A stretch of 55,457 nt of DNA, from assembly GCA_035544675.1 (NCBI GenBank), contig DATKCA010000285.1, positions 1 to 55,457 on the forward strand, written 5' to 3'. The notes under the pieces were generated by a model. That model had not been told where the DNA came from and searched no databases. It worked only from the letters and a program-made list of their open reading frames with translations. A program made the position numbers and the translations under genes. This stretch comes from DATKCA01 sp035544675. GTDB lineage: Bacteria > Acidobacteriota > Thermoanaerobaculia > Gp7-AA8. This document shows positions 35,392 to 43,792 of this stretch, in pieces. Position 1 is the stretch's first letter. The number at the start of each line of letters is the position of its first letter.

Positions 35392-37512
35392 CGCCGGCTT
35401 CGCCCACGCCGCCGGATCCATGGCCGGATTCACCTCGGCGTTTTTCAACTGCATCGAGCCCGCGGCCTCGCCGTTCACCGTCATCGTCGCGGCGCTCGGC
35501 AGCATGACGCCGCCGTAGCTCCTGTAGTCGGTGTATTCGGTGACCTGGTCGCCCTGCGCATTCGGGCCGCGCGCGGGTGTGACTTTGCGCAGCACGCGTC
35601 CCGTGGCCGGATCGACGAGCAGCCGCACGCTGCCGCCCTCGAACGAGACTTCCAGCACGCGCGCGTCGACGTTTCCGACCTTCTCGCCGCCGGTGACTGC
35701 GAACGTGTAGTTCTCCGGATACTTGAGCATCGTCAGCAGCTCGTGGCGCGCCTCGGATTTCATGCTCTCGCGTTGCGAGGCGGGAAGATCGCGCGTGCCC
35801 ATTCCCGGCAGCACGGCGAATGCAGCGTCGGGCGTGACGACCATGGTCATCTCCCCCATCGGCATCTTCATGACCGCGCGGTAGCGGTCGGGAAAGACGA
35901 CGGTGGAGTCGACTTCCATCTCCATCGGGCCCTGAGGCGTCGTGCGCGAGACCGACTGCACGGTGCGGATGGACTGCATTCCGTCGATCTTGGCCTTGCC
36001 GCCGGCGAACTCGGTCATCCTGCCGACGAGCGCGACGCCTTCCGCGTTGCTGGCTGCTGGCGCAGCCGAGCGCTTCTCGGCGCCCAGCTCCGGAATCGTG
36101 ATGTCGATCGTGTTGACGGTGCCGAGGGAGGCCAGAGGCTTCTCGAAGTCCTTCTCGTTGCCGACGACGAGCACCGACACCTGGTCCGGCGTCACGTACT
36201 TCTTGGCCACGCGCGCGACGTCGCCGGCCGTGACCCGCTCGATCATCGAGGGATACTTCTGGAAGTAGTCGCGCGGGAAGCCGTAGAACTCGAGCAGCAC
36301 GGCCTGGTTGAGGACCTTGCGTCGGGAGTCGACGGTGAAGATGAAGGCGTTGAGGATCGACTCCTTGGCCAGGGTCAGCTCCTCCGCGGTGAACGGGTCG
36401 GTATGGAGCAGACGCAGCTCGCCGCGGAGCGCGTCGAGCGCCTCCAGCGTCGTGCCGCTCTTGGTGGCCATCGACACGGTGAAGAGGCCTGGGTGATCCC
36501 ACGGCGCTCCGAGCCCGCCGCCCACGCCGTAGGTGAGGCCGCGCTGCGAGCGCAGCTTGTTCATGAGGCGTCCGGAGAAGCCGCCGCTCAGAATTTCGTT
36601 CATGACGGCCACCGCGTGGTAATCGGGGTTGTTGCGCTGGATGCCGCGGTGAACGATGGCGATGTTGGACTGCGTGACATCGCTTTTCGGGATGAAGTAG
36701 ATGCCCGCCTTGGCCGGCTCGATGTCGGTGGGCGGGGGAGGGGCCTGCGTCCCGCGCGGCCACGAGGCGAACGCGCGACGGAGGCGGGCCTCCATCTGCG
36801 CCGTCTTGAAGTCGCCAACCACGCCGAAGATGATGTTGTTCGGGTGGACGTGGCGCTTGTGGAACGCCAGCAGGTCTTCGCGCGTCACCGCCGCGACGGT
36901 CGCGTACTCGGCCTGCCGCGCGTAGGGTGAGTCGCTGCCGTAGCCGAGCTTGGTGGCCTCGCGCCCGAGGATCTGGCCCGGCTCGTCGTTGCGACGGGAG
37001 ATGGCGGTGTTGATCTGCGTCCTGGCCAGGTCGATCTTGTCCTGGCGGAAGGCCGGGTTGCGGAGCAGGTCGACGAAGATCGGGAAGACCGCCTCGAAGT
37101 CGCCTTTCAGGATGTCGAAGCTGACGGTGGTCGAGTCGGAACCGCTTCCCGTCTCCACGCGCGCGGCCCGGGCCTCGAGGAAGTCATCGAGCTGATCGCC
37201 GGTCTGGCTCTGCGTTCCGCCCGTGCGCCAGGCGGCGCCGAGGATGTTGACCTGGCCGGTCTTGGCTCCCGTCTCGTCGCGCGAGCCGCCGCGCACGTTC
37301 GCGACGCCGCGGATGAGCGGCAGCTCGTGGTCCTCCATGAGGAAGATGACCATGCCGTTGGCGAGCTGGACCCGCTTCGGCTGCGGCATGCTGAACTGGC
37401 GCAGCGGTGGAGTGTTGATCTCGCGGTAGTCGGTGACCTGCGCCGCGGCGTCCGATGCGAGCACGAGGACGGCCAGCGCGACTGCGGATGTAACTGTGCG
37501 GATCGGTTTCAT
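35386..37512 (-). CDS. M16 peptidase family protein, non-catalytic partner type
   Basis: The protein has 708 residues with a signal peptide (LAVLVLASDAAAQ). The residues normally in the HxxEH site read ILGAAWRTGGT, so the catalytic motif is missing. The FSGRLMNKLRSQRGLTYGVGG segment has the conserved Arg/Tyr of the M16 partner subunit. A C-terminal domain of about 250 residues (EFAGGKAKIDGMQSI and so on) has an LolA/outer-membrane-lipoprotein-like pattern with PATGRVLRKV. In M16B enzymes one subunit is catalytic and one has the R-Y pair. It starts at an ATG overlapping the catalytic gene's stop (ATGA). It probably forms a heterodimer in the periplasm. Confidence 0.88.
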   Translation of the reverse strand: MKPIRTVTSAVALAVLVLASDAAAQVTDYREINTPPLRQFSMPQPKRVQLANGMVIFLMEDHELPLIRGVANVRGGSRDETGAKTGQVNILGAAWRTGGTQSQTGDQLDDFLEARAARVETGSGSDSTTVSFDILKGDFEAVFPIFVDLLRNPAFRQDKIDLARTQINTAISRRNDEPGQILGREATKLGYGSDSPYARQAEYATVAAVTREDLLAFHKRHVHPNNIIFGVVGDFKTAQMEARLRRAFASWPRGTQAPPPPTDIEPAKAGIYFIPKSDVTQSNIAIVHRGIQRNNPDYHAVAVMNEILSGGFSGRLMNKLRSQRGLTYGVGGGLGAPWDHPGLFTVSMATKSGTTLEALDALRGELRLLHTDPFTAEELTLAKESILNAFIFTVDSRRKVLNQAVLLEFYGFPRDYFQKYPSMIERVTAGDVARVAKKYVTPDQVSVLVVGNEKDFEKPLASLGTVNTIDITIPELGAEKRSAAPAASNAEGVALVGRMTEFAGGKAKIDGMQSIRTVQSVSRTTPQGPMEMEVDSTVVFPDRYRAVMKMPMGEMTMVVTPDAAFAVLPGMGTRDLPASQRESMKSEARHELLTMLKYPENYTFAVTGGEKVGNVDARVLEVSFEGGSVRLLVDPATGRVLRKVTPARGPNAQGDQVTEYTDYRSYGGVMLPSAATMTVNGEAAGSMQLKNAEVNPAMDPAAWAKPAA

Positions 37513-39020
37513 TTGGATGCTCCTGTAGCGGATGACTGGATCATGCCGATGGTGCGGTTGTTCGGCGTGAAGGTCTTGGCGGCCACGCGGCGGATGTCCG
37601 CCGGGGTGACCTTGTCGATCTTCTCGACTTCGCGGAACAGCTCGCGCCAGTCACCGTACATCGTCTGATACATCGCCAGCTGCAGCGCCAGGCCGGAGTT
37701 GCTGTCCAGCTGGCGGAGCAGCTGCGCCTTCGCGCGCGTCTTCACCGACTGCAGCTCGTCGGCCGGGACGTCCTCGTTCTTGAGCCGGTCCACTTCCGCC
37801 TGGATGGGCGCCTTCACGTCGGCGGCCGCGGTGCCGGGGGTGGTGAAGGCGTAGAAGGTGAAGAGGTTCGGGTACTTCTCGCCGGGGAAGCCGTTGAAGC
37901 CGCCGGCCTGCGCGGCGAGCTTCTTGTCGCGGACCAGTGAGCGGTAGAGGCGCGAGGTCCGTCCGCTGGACAGCAGCATCTCGATCGCCGAGTACGTGGC
38001 GTTGTCGGGATGCGATGCGGCCGGGCGGTGGTAGCCCTCCAGGTAGATCGGCTGCGCGGTCTCGTGGATCACGACGGTACGCTCGGCGTTCTGCGGCGGC
38101 TCGACCGTGCGCAGCTCCGGTGGAACGGGCGCCTTCGGCAGCCTTCCGAAGTAACGCTCCATGACCGGGAGCGCGTCCGCCGCGCGAACGTCGCCGACGA
38201 CGGCCACGACGATGTTCGCCGGCACGTAGTACTTCTTGTAGAACTCATCCGCGTCCGTGGCCGAGAAGCTCTGCAGGTCCGACATCCAGCCGATCCCCGG
38301 CACGCCGTACGGATGCGCGGCGAACGAGGTGGTGATGAACTGAAGGAGCAGCCGGCCGAGCGGCGAGCTCTCGTAGCGCATGCGGCGCTCTTCCTGGACG
38401 ACATCGCGCTCCTTGTAGAACTCGCGGTAGACCGGGTTCAGGAAGCGCTCGGACTCGAGGTAGGCCCACAGCTCGAAGCGGTTCGACGGCATGTTGAAGA
38501 AGTAGGCGGTGACGTCGGAGGCGGTGAAGGCGTTCATGCCGGTGCCGCCGGCCCGGTCCACCACCTTGCTGAACTCGTTCGCCACGACGAACTTGTCCGC
38601 CTCGGCCATGGCATCGCGCCATGCCTTTTCCAGCTCGGCCACACGCGCCTCGTCCCGGCCGACGTCGCGGCGGCGCTCCCTGTCGTAGGTCGCGTAGGTC
38701 TCTTCGACCTTCGCCAGCGCGACCTTTTCCGCCGCGGCGTCGGTCGTGCCGATGCGGTCCGTCCCCTTGAACGCCATGTGCTCGAACATGTGCGCCAGTC
38801 CGGTGATCCCCGCCACCTCCTGCGCCGACCCGGCGTTGACGACCGTTGCGTACGAGAAGACCGGCGCCTCGCGCCGTTCCATGATGACGATCGTGAGCCC
38901 GTTGTCGAGACGCTTCACCGCGGTGCGCTTCTCGATCGAGGCGAGATCCTGGGCGGACATTGAAGCGGCGAACGCAATCCCTGCGAGCGCTCCCAGCAGC
39001 CCGGTTCGAACTCCTCTCAT
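37509..39020 (-). CDS. M16 zinc metallopeptidase, catalytic partner
   Basis: The protein has 503 residues with a signal peptide (MRGVRTGLLGALAGIAFAASMSAQ). The inverted zinc motif is H77-MFE-H81 in GLAHMFEHMAFKGT, and the third zinc ligand (Glu) falls in LESERF after an insertion of about 70 residues that is rich in charged residues. The later half has the RTSRLYRSLVRDKKLAAQ segment. This is the pqqL/insulysin-type fold. The ATG at 39020 lies after AAGGGAGG. It is followed in an ATGA overlap by the partner gene. The two presumably degrade peptides in the periplasm. Confidence 0.92.
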   Translation of the reverse strand: MRGVRTGLLGALAGIAFAASMSAQDLASIEKRTAVKRLDNGLTIVIMERREAPVFSYATVVNAGSAQEVAGITGLAHMFEHMAFKGTDRIGTTDAAAEKVALAKVEETYATYDRERRRDVGRDEARVAELEKAWRDAMAEADKFVVANEFSKVVDRAGGTGMNAFTASDVTAYFFNMPSNRFELWAYLESERFLNPVYREFYKERDVVQEERRMRYESSPLGRLLLQFITTSFAAHPYGVPGIGWMSDLQSFSATDADEFYKKYYVPANIVVAVVGDVRAADALPVMERYFGRLPKAPVPPELRTVEPPQNAERTVVIHETAQPIYLEGYHRPAASHPDNATYSAIEMLLSSGRTSRLYRSLVRDKKLAAQAGGFNGFPGEKYPNLFTFYAFTTPGTAAADVKAPIQAEVDRLKNEDVPADELQSVKTRAKAQLLRQLDSNSGLALQLAMYQTMYGDWRELFREVEKIDKVTPADIRRVAAKTFTPNNRTIGMIQSSATGASK

Positions 39021-39048
39021 GAAAACCTCCCTTTTATGGTGTACTTGA

Positions 39049-39138
39049 CTCTGCGAGCCTCTGTGTTCTCTGTGACTCTGTGGTTGCTTCTGACGGGGGA
39101 TCACCACAGAGTCACAGAGAACACAGAGGCTCGCAGAG
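39049..39138. repeat. Perfect 36-bp inverted repeat of the CACAGAG type
   Basis: Positions 39049-39084 and 39103-39138 are exact reverse complements, made of CACAGAG-like units, around an 18-bp loop. This 'CCACAGAGTCACAGAG' family is widespread in bacterial intergenic regions. It lies just upstream of the M16 operon start and is long enough to form a very stable hairpin in RNA or DNA. Confidence 0.9.
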
Positions 39139-39185
39139 ACGAGAACCGCATTGTATGGCCGAGTCCCCAACTGTCGGATGACGCG

Positions 39186-39253
39186 TGACAAATTCGAAAC
39201 TGGTCTGGACCAGCGCCGGTGAGCTGCGGAAGCTCGGTTACAAGGTGAAGTGA
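39186..39253 (+). pseudogene. Remnant resembling a SUI1/YciH initiation factor gene
   Basis: A 22-codon frame starts at GTG (39186). Its first part (NSKLVWTSAG) looks like the start of SUI1/YciH proteins, and its last part (LRKLGYKVK) looks like their C-terminal end. About 80 residues between them would be missing, so this would be a gene with an in-frame internal deletion. The stop overlaps the GTG of the methyltransferase (GTGA), as if an operon order had been kept. The match is short, so it may be chance. Confidence 0.4.
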
Positions 39254-40077
39254 CGACCTCCTATCGCGGATGGACGCGGGCCGGCCCGATGCCGCCCGGC
39301 GGCGTCGAGGTCGAAGACGGTGAGACGCTCGACTACTTCGCGGGCAACTTCAGGATCTTTCAGTACGCGAAGGGGCATCGCTATTCGACCGACGACGTGG
39401 TGACGGCGTGGTACGGGACGATGTGCGCGCCGCGCGTCGAGCGCGCCGCGGATCTCGGGTCGGGGATCGGATCGGTGGCGATGATCGCCGCGTGGCGTCT
39501 GCCCGGTGCGAGGTTCTGGACCGTCGAGGCGCAGGAGGCTTCGATCCGGATGGCCCGGAAGAGCGTGCGATACAACGGCCTCGAGGAGCGTTTCACCCTG
39601 CTGCACGGAGACCTGCGCGACCCCGGCCTCTTCGCCTCGCTCCCGCCCTTCGACCTGGTTCTCGGATCTCCTCCTTATTTTCCTCCCGGCTCGGCCACGG
39701 AGGCCGAACATCCGCAGGCGGTGCCGGCGCGGATCGAGGTGCGGGGCACGGTGGCGGATTACGCGCGGACGGCGGCGCGGATTCTGGCGCCGGGCGGCGT
39801 GTTCGCGTTCGTCTTTTCCGACCGCGGTCGCGCGGCGCGCGCGGTCGAGCTGGCCGGTCTCACGCTGGTCCGCTCGCGCGACGTCGTGTTCAAGGAGGGG
39901 GAGCCGCCGGTGATCGCGTTGTTCGCGGCGATGCGTCGCGAAGACCTGCCGTCCACCTATGCGACGTACGTCGAGCCGCCGTTGACGATCCGCGGCGCCG
40001 ATGGATCGACGCCGCCGGAGTATTCGGCGATCCGTCTCAGCTTCGGATTTCCGCCGGGCAACACGCCTCGGGGATGA
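39250..40077 (+). CDS. N6-adenine-type SAM methyltransferase (TrmN6/YfiC-like)
   Basis: The protein has 275 residues. An N-terminal segment (FRIFQYAKGHRYSTDDVVTAWY) resembles the tRNA1(Val) adenine-N6 methyltransferase family. Motif I is AADLGSGIGSVAMIAA and the acidic strand end is WTVEAQEASIRMA. Motif IV reads LVLGSPPYFPP, so Ser replaces the usual Asn/Asp of NPPY. A last domain has FVFSDRGRAARAVELAGL. It may methylate a tRNA, rRNA or protein target. A partial second copy is present at 42313-42577. Confidence 0.85.
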   Translation: MTTSYRGWTRAGPMPPGGVEVEDGETLDYFAGNFRIFQYAKGHRYSTDDVVTAWYGTMCAPRVERAADLGSGIGSVAMIAAWRLPGARFWTVEAQEASIRMARKSVRYNGLEERFTLLHGDLRDPGLFASLPPFDLVLGSPPYFPPGSATEAEHPQAVPARIEVRGTVADYARTAARILAPGGVFAFVFSDRGRAARAVELAGLTLVRSRDVVFKEGEPPVIALFAAMRREDLPSTYATYVEPPLTIRGADGSTPPEYSAIRLSFGFPPGNTPRG

Positions 40078-40088
40078 CCTTTTGCATT

Positions 40089-40457
40089 TCAGGAGAGGCA
40101 GCTTCGCACCGTCGTGATGAAGGTCTGGATGTCGAAGGGCTTGGTCAGGACGGCCGCGACGAGGTCGGGATCGAGGTCGCGTTCCCGGTAGAGCTTGTCC
40201 GCCGTGGCCACGATGATCTTCGGACAGTTCTCGATCGGGTTGCGTTTGAGCTCGTCGAGCACCTCGTAGCCGCTCATCCGCGGCATCCGCAGGTCGAGCG
40301 TGGCCACGCAGTACGTGTATTTCCTCAGCAGCTCGAGCGCCTCCACCCCGTCGCCGGCCACGTCCACGGGCCGGAACCCCGCTCTCCGCATGAGCGCGGC
40401 GGTGAGGCGGCTGATCGTCGAATCATCCTCGATGACGAGGGCTCTCTTCCCGGACAC
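40089..40457 (-). CDS. Stand-alone receiver domain protein
   Basis: The protein has 122 residues. Asp11 and Asp12 (IEDD), the phospho-acceptor Asp55 (ATLDLRMPRMSGYEV), Thr85 (VATAD) and Lys106 (LTKPFD) complete a CheY-like receiver. It has no output domain. It is convergent with the methyltransferase and divergent from glucokinase. It resembles the receiver at 49178. Confidence 0.9.
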   Translation of the reverse strand: MSGKRALVIEDDSTISRLTAALMRRAGFRPVDVAGDGVEALELLRKYTYCVATLDLRMPRMSGYEVLDELKRNPIENCPKIIVATADKLYRERDLDPDLVAAVLTKPFDIQTFITTVRSCLS

Positions 40458-40507
40458 GGCTGCAACTTAGGTTGTGCACCTCCCTCCGGAAGTGATCTGG
40501 AGCACGG

Positions 40508-40535
40508 GAAAGACAAAAGCAAAGATCTGACCCCC
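40508..40535. repeat. AAAGATCTGACCCCC repeat remnant
   Basis: AAAAGCAAAGATCTGACCCCC is the reverse complement of the end seen at 16803 and near 11227. It lies just upstream of the glucokinase start. Confidence 0.65.
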
Positions 40536-40555
40536 TTCTGTAGAATCCCCGCCGC

Positions 40556-41494
40556 ATGGTGCGCATGGCAGCGGGCGACATCGGCGGGACCAACGTACGC
40601 CTCCGCTGCGTCGAGAGCACGGGCGAGGTGTCGGCAGAGCGGCGCTACGAAAGCGGCCGCTACCACTCGTTCGACGACATCCTCCGCGAGTTCGCCGGCC
40701 GTTGCCCGGGACCGATCGACACGGCGTGCTTCGCGGTTGCCGGTCCGGTCGTGGAAGGGCGGGCCGAGGTCACCAACCTCAAGTGGATCATGGTCGCGGA
40801 CGACCTCGAACGCGCGTTCGGCATCCGCCAGATCACCCTCATCAACGACTTCTACGCGATCGCGCTCGGCGTCCCTCTCCTCGGCGACGGCGATCTCTTG
40901 TCGCTGCAGAAAGGGGAGCGCGACCGCACGGCCCCGATGGCGATCATCGGCGCAGGCACCGGGCTGGGCGAGGCGATGATCATGTTCTACGGCGGGAACT
41001 GGGAGGTGGTGCCGTCCGAGGGAGGGCATGCCGACTTCGCGCCGCAGGACGAAGAACAGACGCAGCTCCTCATCCATCTCTTTCAGCGCTACCGGCACGT
41101 CAGCTGGGAGCGGGTCTGCTCCGGCATGGGCATGTCCAACATCTACTCGTTTCTCAGCGGGCACAAAGAGATCCCGGCGCGCATCTCCGAGCTGGCCGTG
41201 GACGGCGACGCCCACGCCACCACGGCCATGCGCATGTTCGTCGACATCTATGGATCGGAGGCGGGCAACATGGCGCTGCGCGGCCTCTCGCGCGGCGGCG
41301 TGTTTCTCGCCGGCGGCATCGCCGCGAAGAACGCCCGCTTCTTCACCGACGGCAGGTTCATCGAGGCGTTCCTCCGCAAGGGGCGCTTCAAGGACTTCCT
41401 CACGACGATTCCTGTCGATCTCATCACCAACGAGGGCGTGGGGCTACTCGGAGCGATGGAGATGGCGCGGCGTACCGTCATGAATGATCAGTGA
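40556..41494 (+). CDS. glk: Glucokinase (Glk family)
   Basis: The protein has 312 residues, as is usual for bacterial ATP-dependent glucokinase. The phosphate motif is GDIGGTNVRLR at about residues 7-17. FAVAGPVVEGRAEVTNLKW and INDFYAIALG contain the sugar-binding Asn and catalytic Asp. AIIGAGTGLGEA is the second phosphate loop, and PSEGGHADFAP is the Glu/His sugar site. It makes glucose 6-phosphate for glycolysis. The start is the ATG at 40556 or the ATG at 40565; no ribosome binding site is seen. A piece of a second copy of its 3' end lies at 50708-50816. Confidence 0.92.
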   Translation: MVRMAAGDIGGTNVRLRCVESTGEVSAERRYESGRYHSFDDILREFAGRCPGPIDTACFAVAGPVVEGRAEVTNLKWIMVADDLERAFGIRQITLINDFYAIALGVPLLGDGDLLSLQKGERDRTAPMAIIGAGTGLGEAMIMFYGGNWEVVPSEGGHADFAPQDEEQTQLLIHLFQRYRHVSWERVCSGMGMSNIYSFLSGHKEIPARISELAVDGDAHATTAMRMFVDIYGSEAGNMALRGLSRGGVFLAGGIAAKNARFFTDGRFIEAFLRKGRFKDFLTTIPVDLITNEGVGLLGAMEMARRTVMNDQ

Positions 41495-41495
41495 C

Positions 41496-42312
41496 TCACT
41501 TCACGCCGTTGCGGAGCTCGATGATTTCCGCCGCGCGGACCACCGTCGATCCGGGCTGAAGAGTGGGGGTGGTGAAGATTGGCGGCGGCAGATCGAGGTC
41601 GGCCAGGGCTTCGGCGAGAGCGGCGCGAAGCTCACTGATGTGGATTGCTTTCACGAGCGTCACGCCGGGCGTGATCGTCTCGTCGGTGAGCGAGACAGCG
41701 GGGAGGCCGGCCAGCACACGCGCGGCGCGCACTGCTGTGCGGACCTGAAGGAGGTGAAGCGCTTTCACCGTCACACCGGCCAGGCTCACATCCGTAAACG
41801 CGACGCTGGTGGCGATGTGGGGTTTGCTGTATTCGCTGATCGCAGACGTTGTCGAGGAGTGAACGCGTACTCGGTAAAGGTACGACGTGTCAGCGGCCAC
41901 AACCCACCATCCGTAAAGGCTGTCCCGGACGTCGACGTCACTGGCACGTACGTCTCGCCGTCGGCGTGCGAACGAAGTCATAAGTCGACGCGCCAAAGAC
42001 CGCAGGCCATGACACATCCACCGATGTGCTGGTCGACGCGGTGGCGATGATCGTGGCCGGAGGCTCGACGACATACGTAAATGTCGAGGTCGCGGTCCCC
42101 CCATTGGTGTTCACCGTCAGGTTCACGGTTCCGTCGTTCGAAGGCGGCGTCCTGACGGTGATCGATGAGCCGCTGCTCGCCGTCACAACAGCCGTGACGG
42201 TGCCGAACCTCACGTGATTGAGACTGTCGAGATTCATTCCGGTAATGACGACGACTTCACCGCCGTCCGTCCGACCGCTGGATGGGGAAACGTCGCTGAT
42301 CGACGGCGTGAG
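41496..42312 (-). pseudogene. Remnant of a secreted IPT/TIG, FN3 and HL-ELR repeat protein
   Basis: In the first frame (from 42312 down) there is an IPT/TIG domain (PSISDVSPSSGRTDGGEVVVITGMNL...) and part of an FN3 domain. Frame breaks lie near 41970 and near 41905; joining the three frames restores a normal FN3 pattern (GETYVPVTSTSGTAFTDGG, then TSYLYRVRVHSS). The C-terminal part has three repeats of the FTD-L-AG-TVKA-HL-LR type, ending AAEIIELRNGVK. This looks like the 3' end of a large surface protein whose 5' part is gone. It ends where the methyltransferase copy begins. Confidence 0.8.
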
Positions 42313-42577
42313 GGCCGGCGAAGAGCGCTTCACGCTGCTGCACGGTGATCTTCGCGACCGCGATCTCTTTGCCGGCGTCACGTTCGACCTCCTCCTCGGA
42401 TCTCCTCCGTACTTTCCGCCCGGGTCAGCGACGGAGGCGGTGCATCCGCAGGCGGAGCCTGCACGAATCGAGACTCGCGGGACGGTGGCGGATTACGCAG
42501 CGGATGGATCGACGCCGCCGGAGTATTCGGCGATTCGCCTCAGCTTCGGATTTCCGCCGGGCAACACACCGCCGTAG
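42313..42577 (+). pseudogene. Internally deleted second copy of the methyltransferase gene
   Basis: The segment matches the methyltransferase at 39250-40077 from EERFTLLHGDLRD through GTVADYA. It then jumps to ADGSTPPEYSAIRLSFGFPPGNTP and stops, with about 95 codons missing in frame. It has no start region. The DNA is strongly similar to the intact copy (for example GGCGGATTACGC and GGATCGACGCCGCCGGAGTA), and the SPPYFPPGSATEA stretch is retained. It is a broken duplicate. Confidence 0.9.
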
Positions 42578-42606
42578 TGGAGCGCGGCCCACTCGGCGCG
42601 CTCCCC
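42577..42606. repeat. GTGGAGCGC palindromic repeat
   Basis: GTGGAGCGCGGCCCACTCGGCGCGCTCC is a degenerate member of the palindromic family at 5406 and 9257. It follows the stop of the methyltransferase fragment. Confidence 0.55.
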
Positions 42607-42608
42607 GG

Positions 42609-43010
42609 CTAGTGCGTTGTCGATTCCAGACGCTCGAGACGCGCCTGCAGGCCGGCAACCGTCTCTTCCAGGGTCCGATGCCCGTTCTCGACCGCACGGA
42701 GGCGGCGGTCCAGTTCCGCGTGAGAGAACTTGATCATGGCCTGAGTCTCGGCAAAGCCGCGATCCATCTTCTCTTCAAGCCGTTGAGTTTCGCGACCGAC
42801 CTTCTGGTCGAGCTGCACGACGGCCTCGGCGACGACTCGGATCTCCTGTTTGAGGCCCTCCGCGGTGACCTCGAAGTGCCGGCGCGTCTCCACGTGCGCC
42901 GCGGCGTTCTCCCGCCGCATGGAGTCGAATGCCGCGGTGTTCTCCCGCCGCATGGTCGAATTCTCTCCACGCAGCGAGTCGAAGAGGCTTTTGAGCTCGT
43001 CGTCGGTCAC
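42609..43010 (-). CDS. Coiled-coil protein
   Basis: The protein has 133 residues. It is almost entirely heptad-patterned helix with two copies of an MRREN-AA-D/H-E/M segment (MRRENTAAFDSMRRENAAAH), then VRVVAEAVVQLDQKVGRETQRLEEKM and LEETVAGLQARLERLES. It has no membrane segment. It is probably a soluble coiled coil that self-associates, resembling small DUF1640-like proteins. Its function is unknown. Confidence 0.7.
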   Translation of the reverse strand: MTDDELKSLFDSLRGENSTMRRENTAAFDSMRRENAAAHVETRRHFEVTAEGLKQEIRVVAEAVVQLDQKVGRETQRLEEKMDRGFAETQAMIKFSHAELDRRLRAVENGHRTLEETVAGLQARLERLESTTH

Positions 43011-43081
43011 CGCTGCATTCTACCCCGCTGCCTGAAGACCGACGTATGCACTGTCCATCCCGCGGCGGAGAGGGTGAAACG

Positions 43082-43130
43082 GGCGACCCTCACCCGGCGC
43101 TTCGCGCCACCCTCTCCCGTCGGGAGAGGG
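43082..43130. repeat. Common 'CCCTCACCCGGCGC...CTCTCCC' intergenic repeat
   Basis: A CGGCGCTTCGCGCC stem and a CCTCTCCCGTCGGGAGAGG palindrome stand in a row. This is a well-known type of dispersed repeat in high-GC bacteria. It lies downstream of the PAS/LuxR gene. Confidence 0.8.
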
Positions 43131-43140
43131 CTCTACCTCG

Positions 43141-43731
43141 TCACGACCAGTCGATGAAACCGAGACGCAGGGCGTATTGAAACAGGCCACGGATGTCATT
43201 CACGCCAAGCTTCCGCATCATGCGGGCCCGATGAGTGGTTACGGTCTTCACGCTGACCTGAAGCTCGAGGCTGATTTCTTTTAGACGTTTGCCCTCCACG
43301 AAGGAGCGGAACACCTGCATCTCCCGTTCCGAGAGTTTTTGATGCAGTCCCGCGATTTCGTGTGGGTCAGTGGAGCCGCTGACGGGCCGAACGATCGACA
43401 TGATGAAAGCTCGAGAAGAGATCAGTGATGTCGAGACCGCCGCGTTGAGCCAGATGCCGTAGCCATCGCGCCGGCGAGCGGAGAACTGGTAGTTCACGGG
43501 CGCCGGATGGCCGGAGGTTCTCCGCCTGCCGAACTCCAGGAGCCGGGCCACATCGGCATCGGAGATGATGGCTCCGACGTGCTGCTGCATGAGCCCTTCA
43601 GGGGATGGTTGCCCGAGGAGTTCCGCGTAGCACCGATTGATGTAGACGATGCGCTCGCCGTTCTCGATCAGCACTCCCTGCGCAGCTTCATCAAGCAGGG
43701 TTCGGATCCATCGTGTTTCCAACAAATCCAT
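43141..43731 (-). CDS. PAS domain plus LuxR-type DNA-binding regulator
   Basis: The protein has 196 residues. Residues about 12-115 are PAS-like (NGERIVYINRCYAELLGQPSPEGLMQQHVG). Residues about 130-190 are a LuxR/FixJ-type HTH (LSEREMQVFRSFVEGKRLKEISLELQVSVKTVTTHRARMMRKLGV). It probably responds to a signal through the PAS domain and regulates genes nearby. It is a paralogue of the first two thirds of the protein at 49561. The two paralogues lie at either end of the accessory block. Confidence 0.88.
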   Translation of the reverse strand: MDLLETRWIRTLLDEAAQGVLIENGERIVYINRCYAELLGQPSPEGLMQQHVGAIISDADVARLLEFGRRRTSGHPAPVNYQFSARRRDGYGIWLNAAVSTSLISSRAFIMSIVRPVSGSTDPHEIAGLHQKLSEREMQVFRSFVEGKRLKEISLELQVSVKTVTTHRARMMRKLGVNDIRGLFQYALRLGFIDWS

Positions 43732-43792
43732 CGACGCGCTGTTCTCCTCTCATGACCTTCATGAGATGAGTTCGCCGGGCCGGGTCAAAGCG

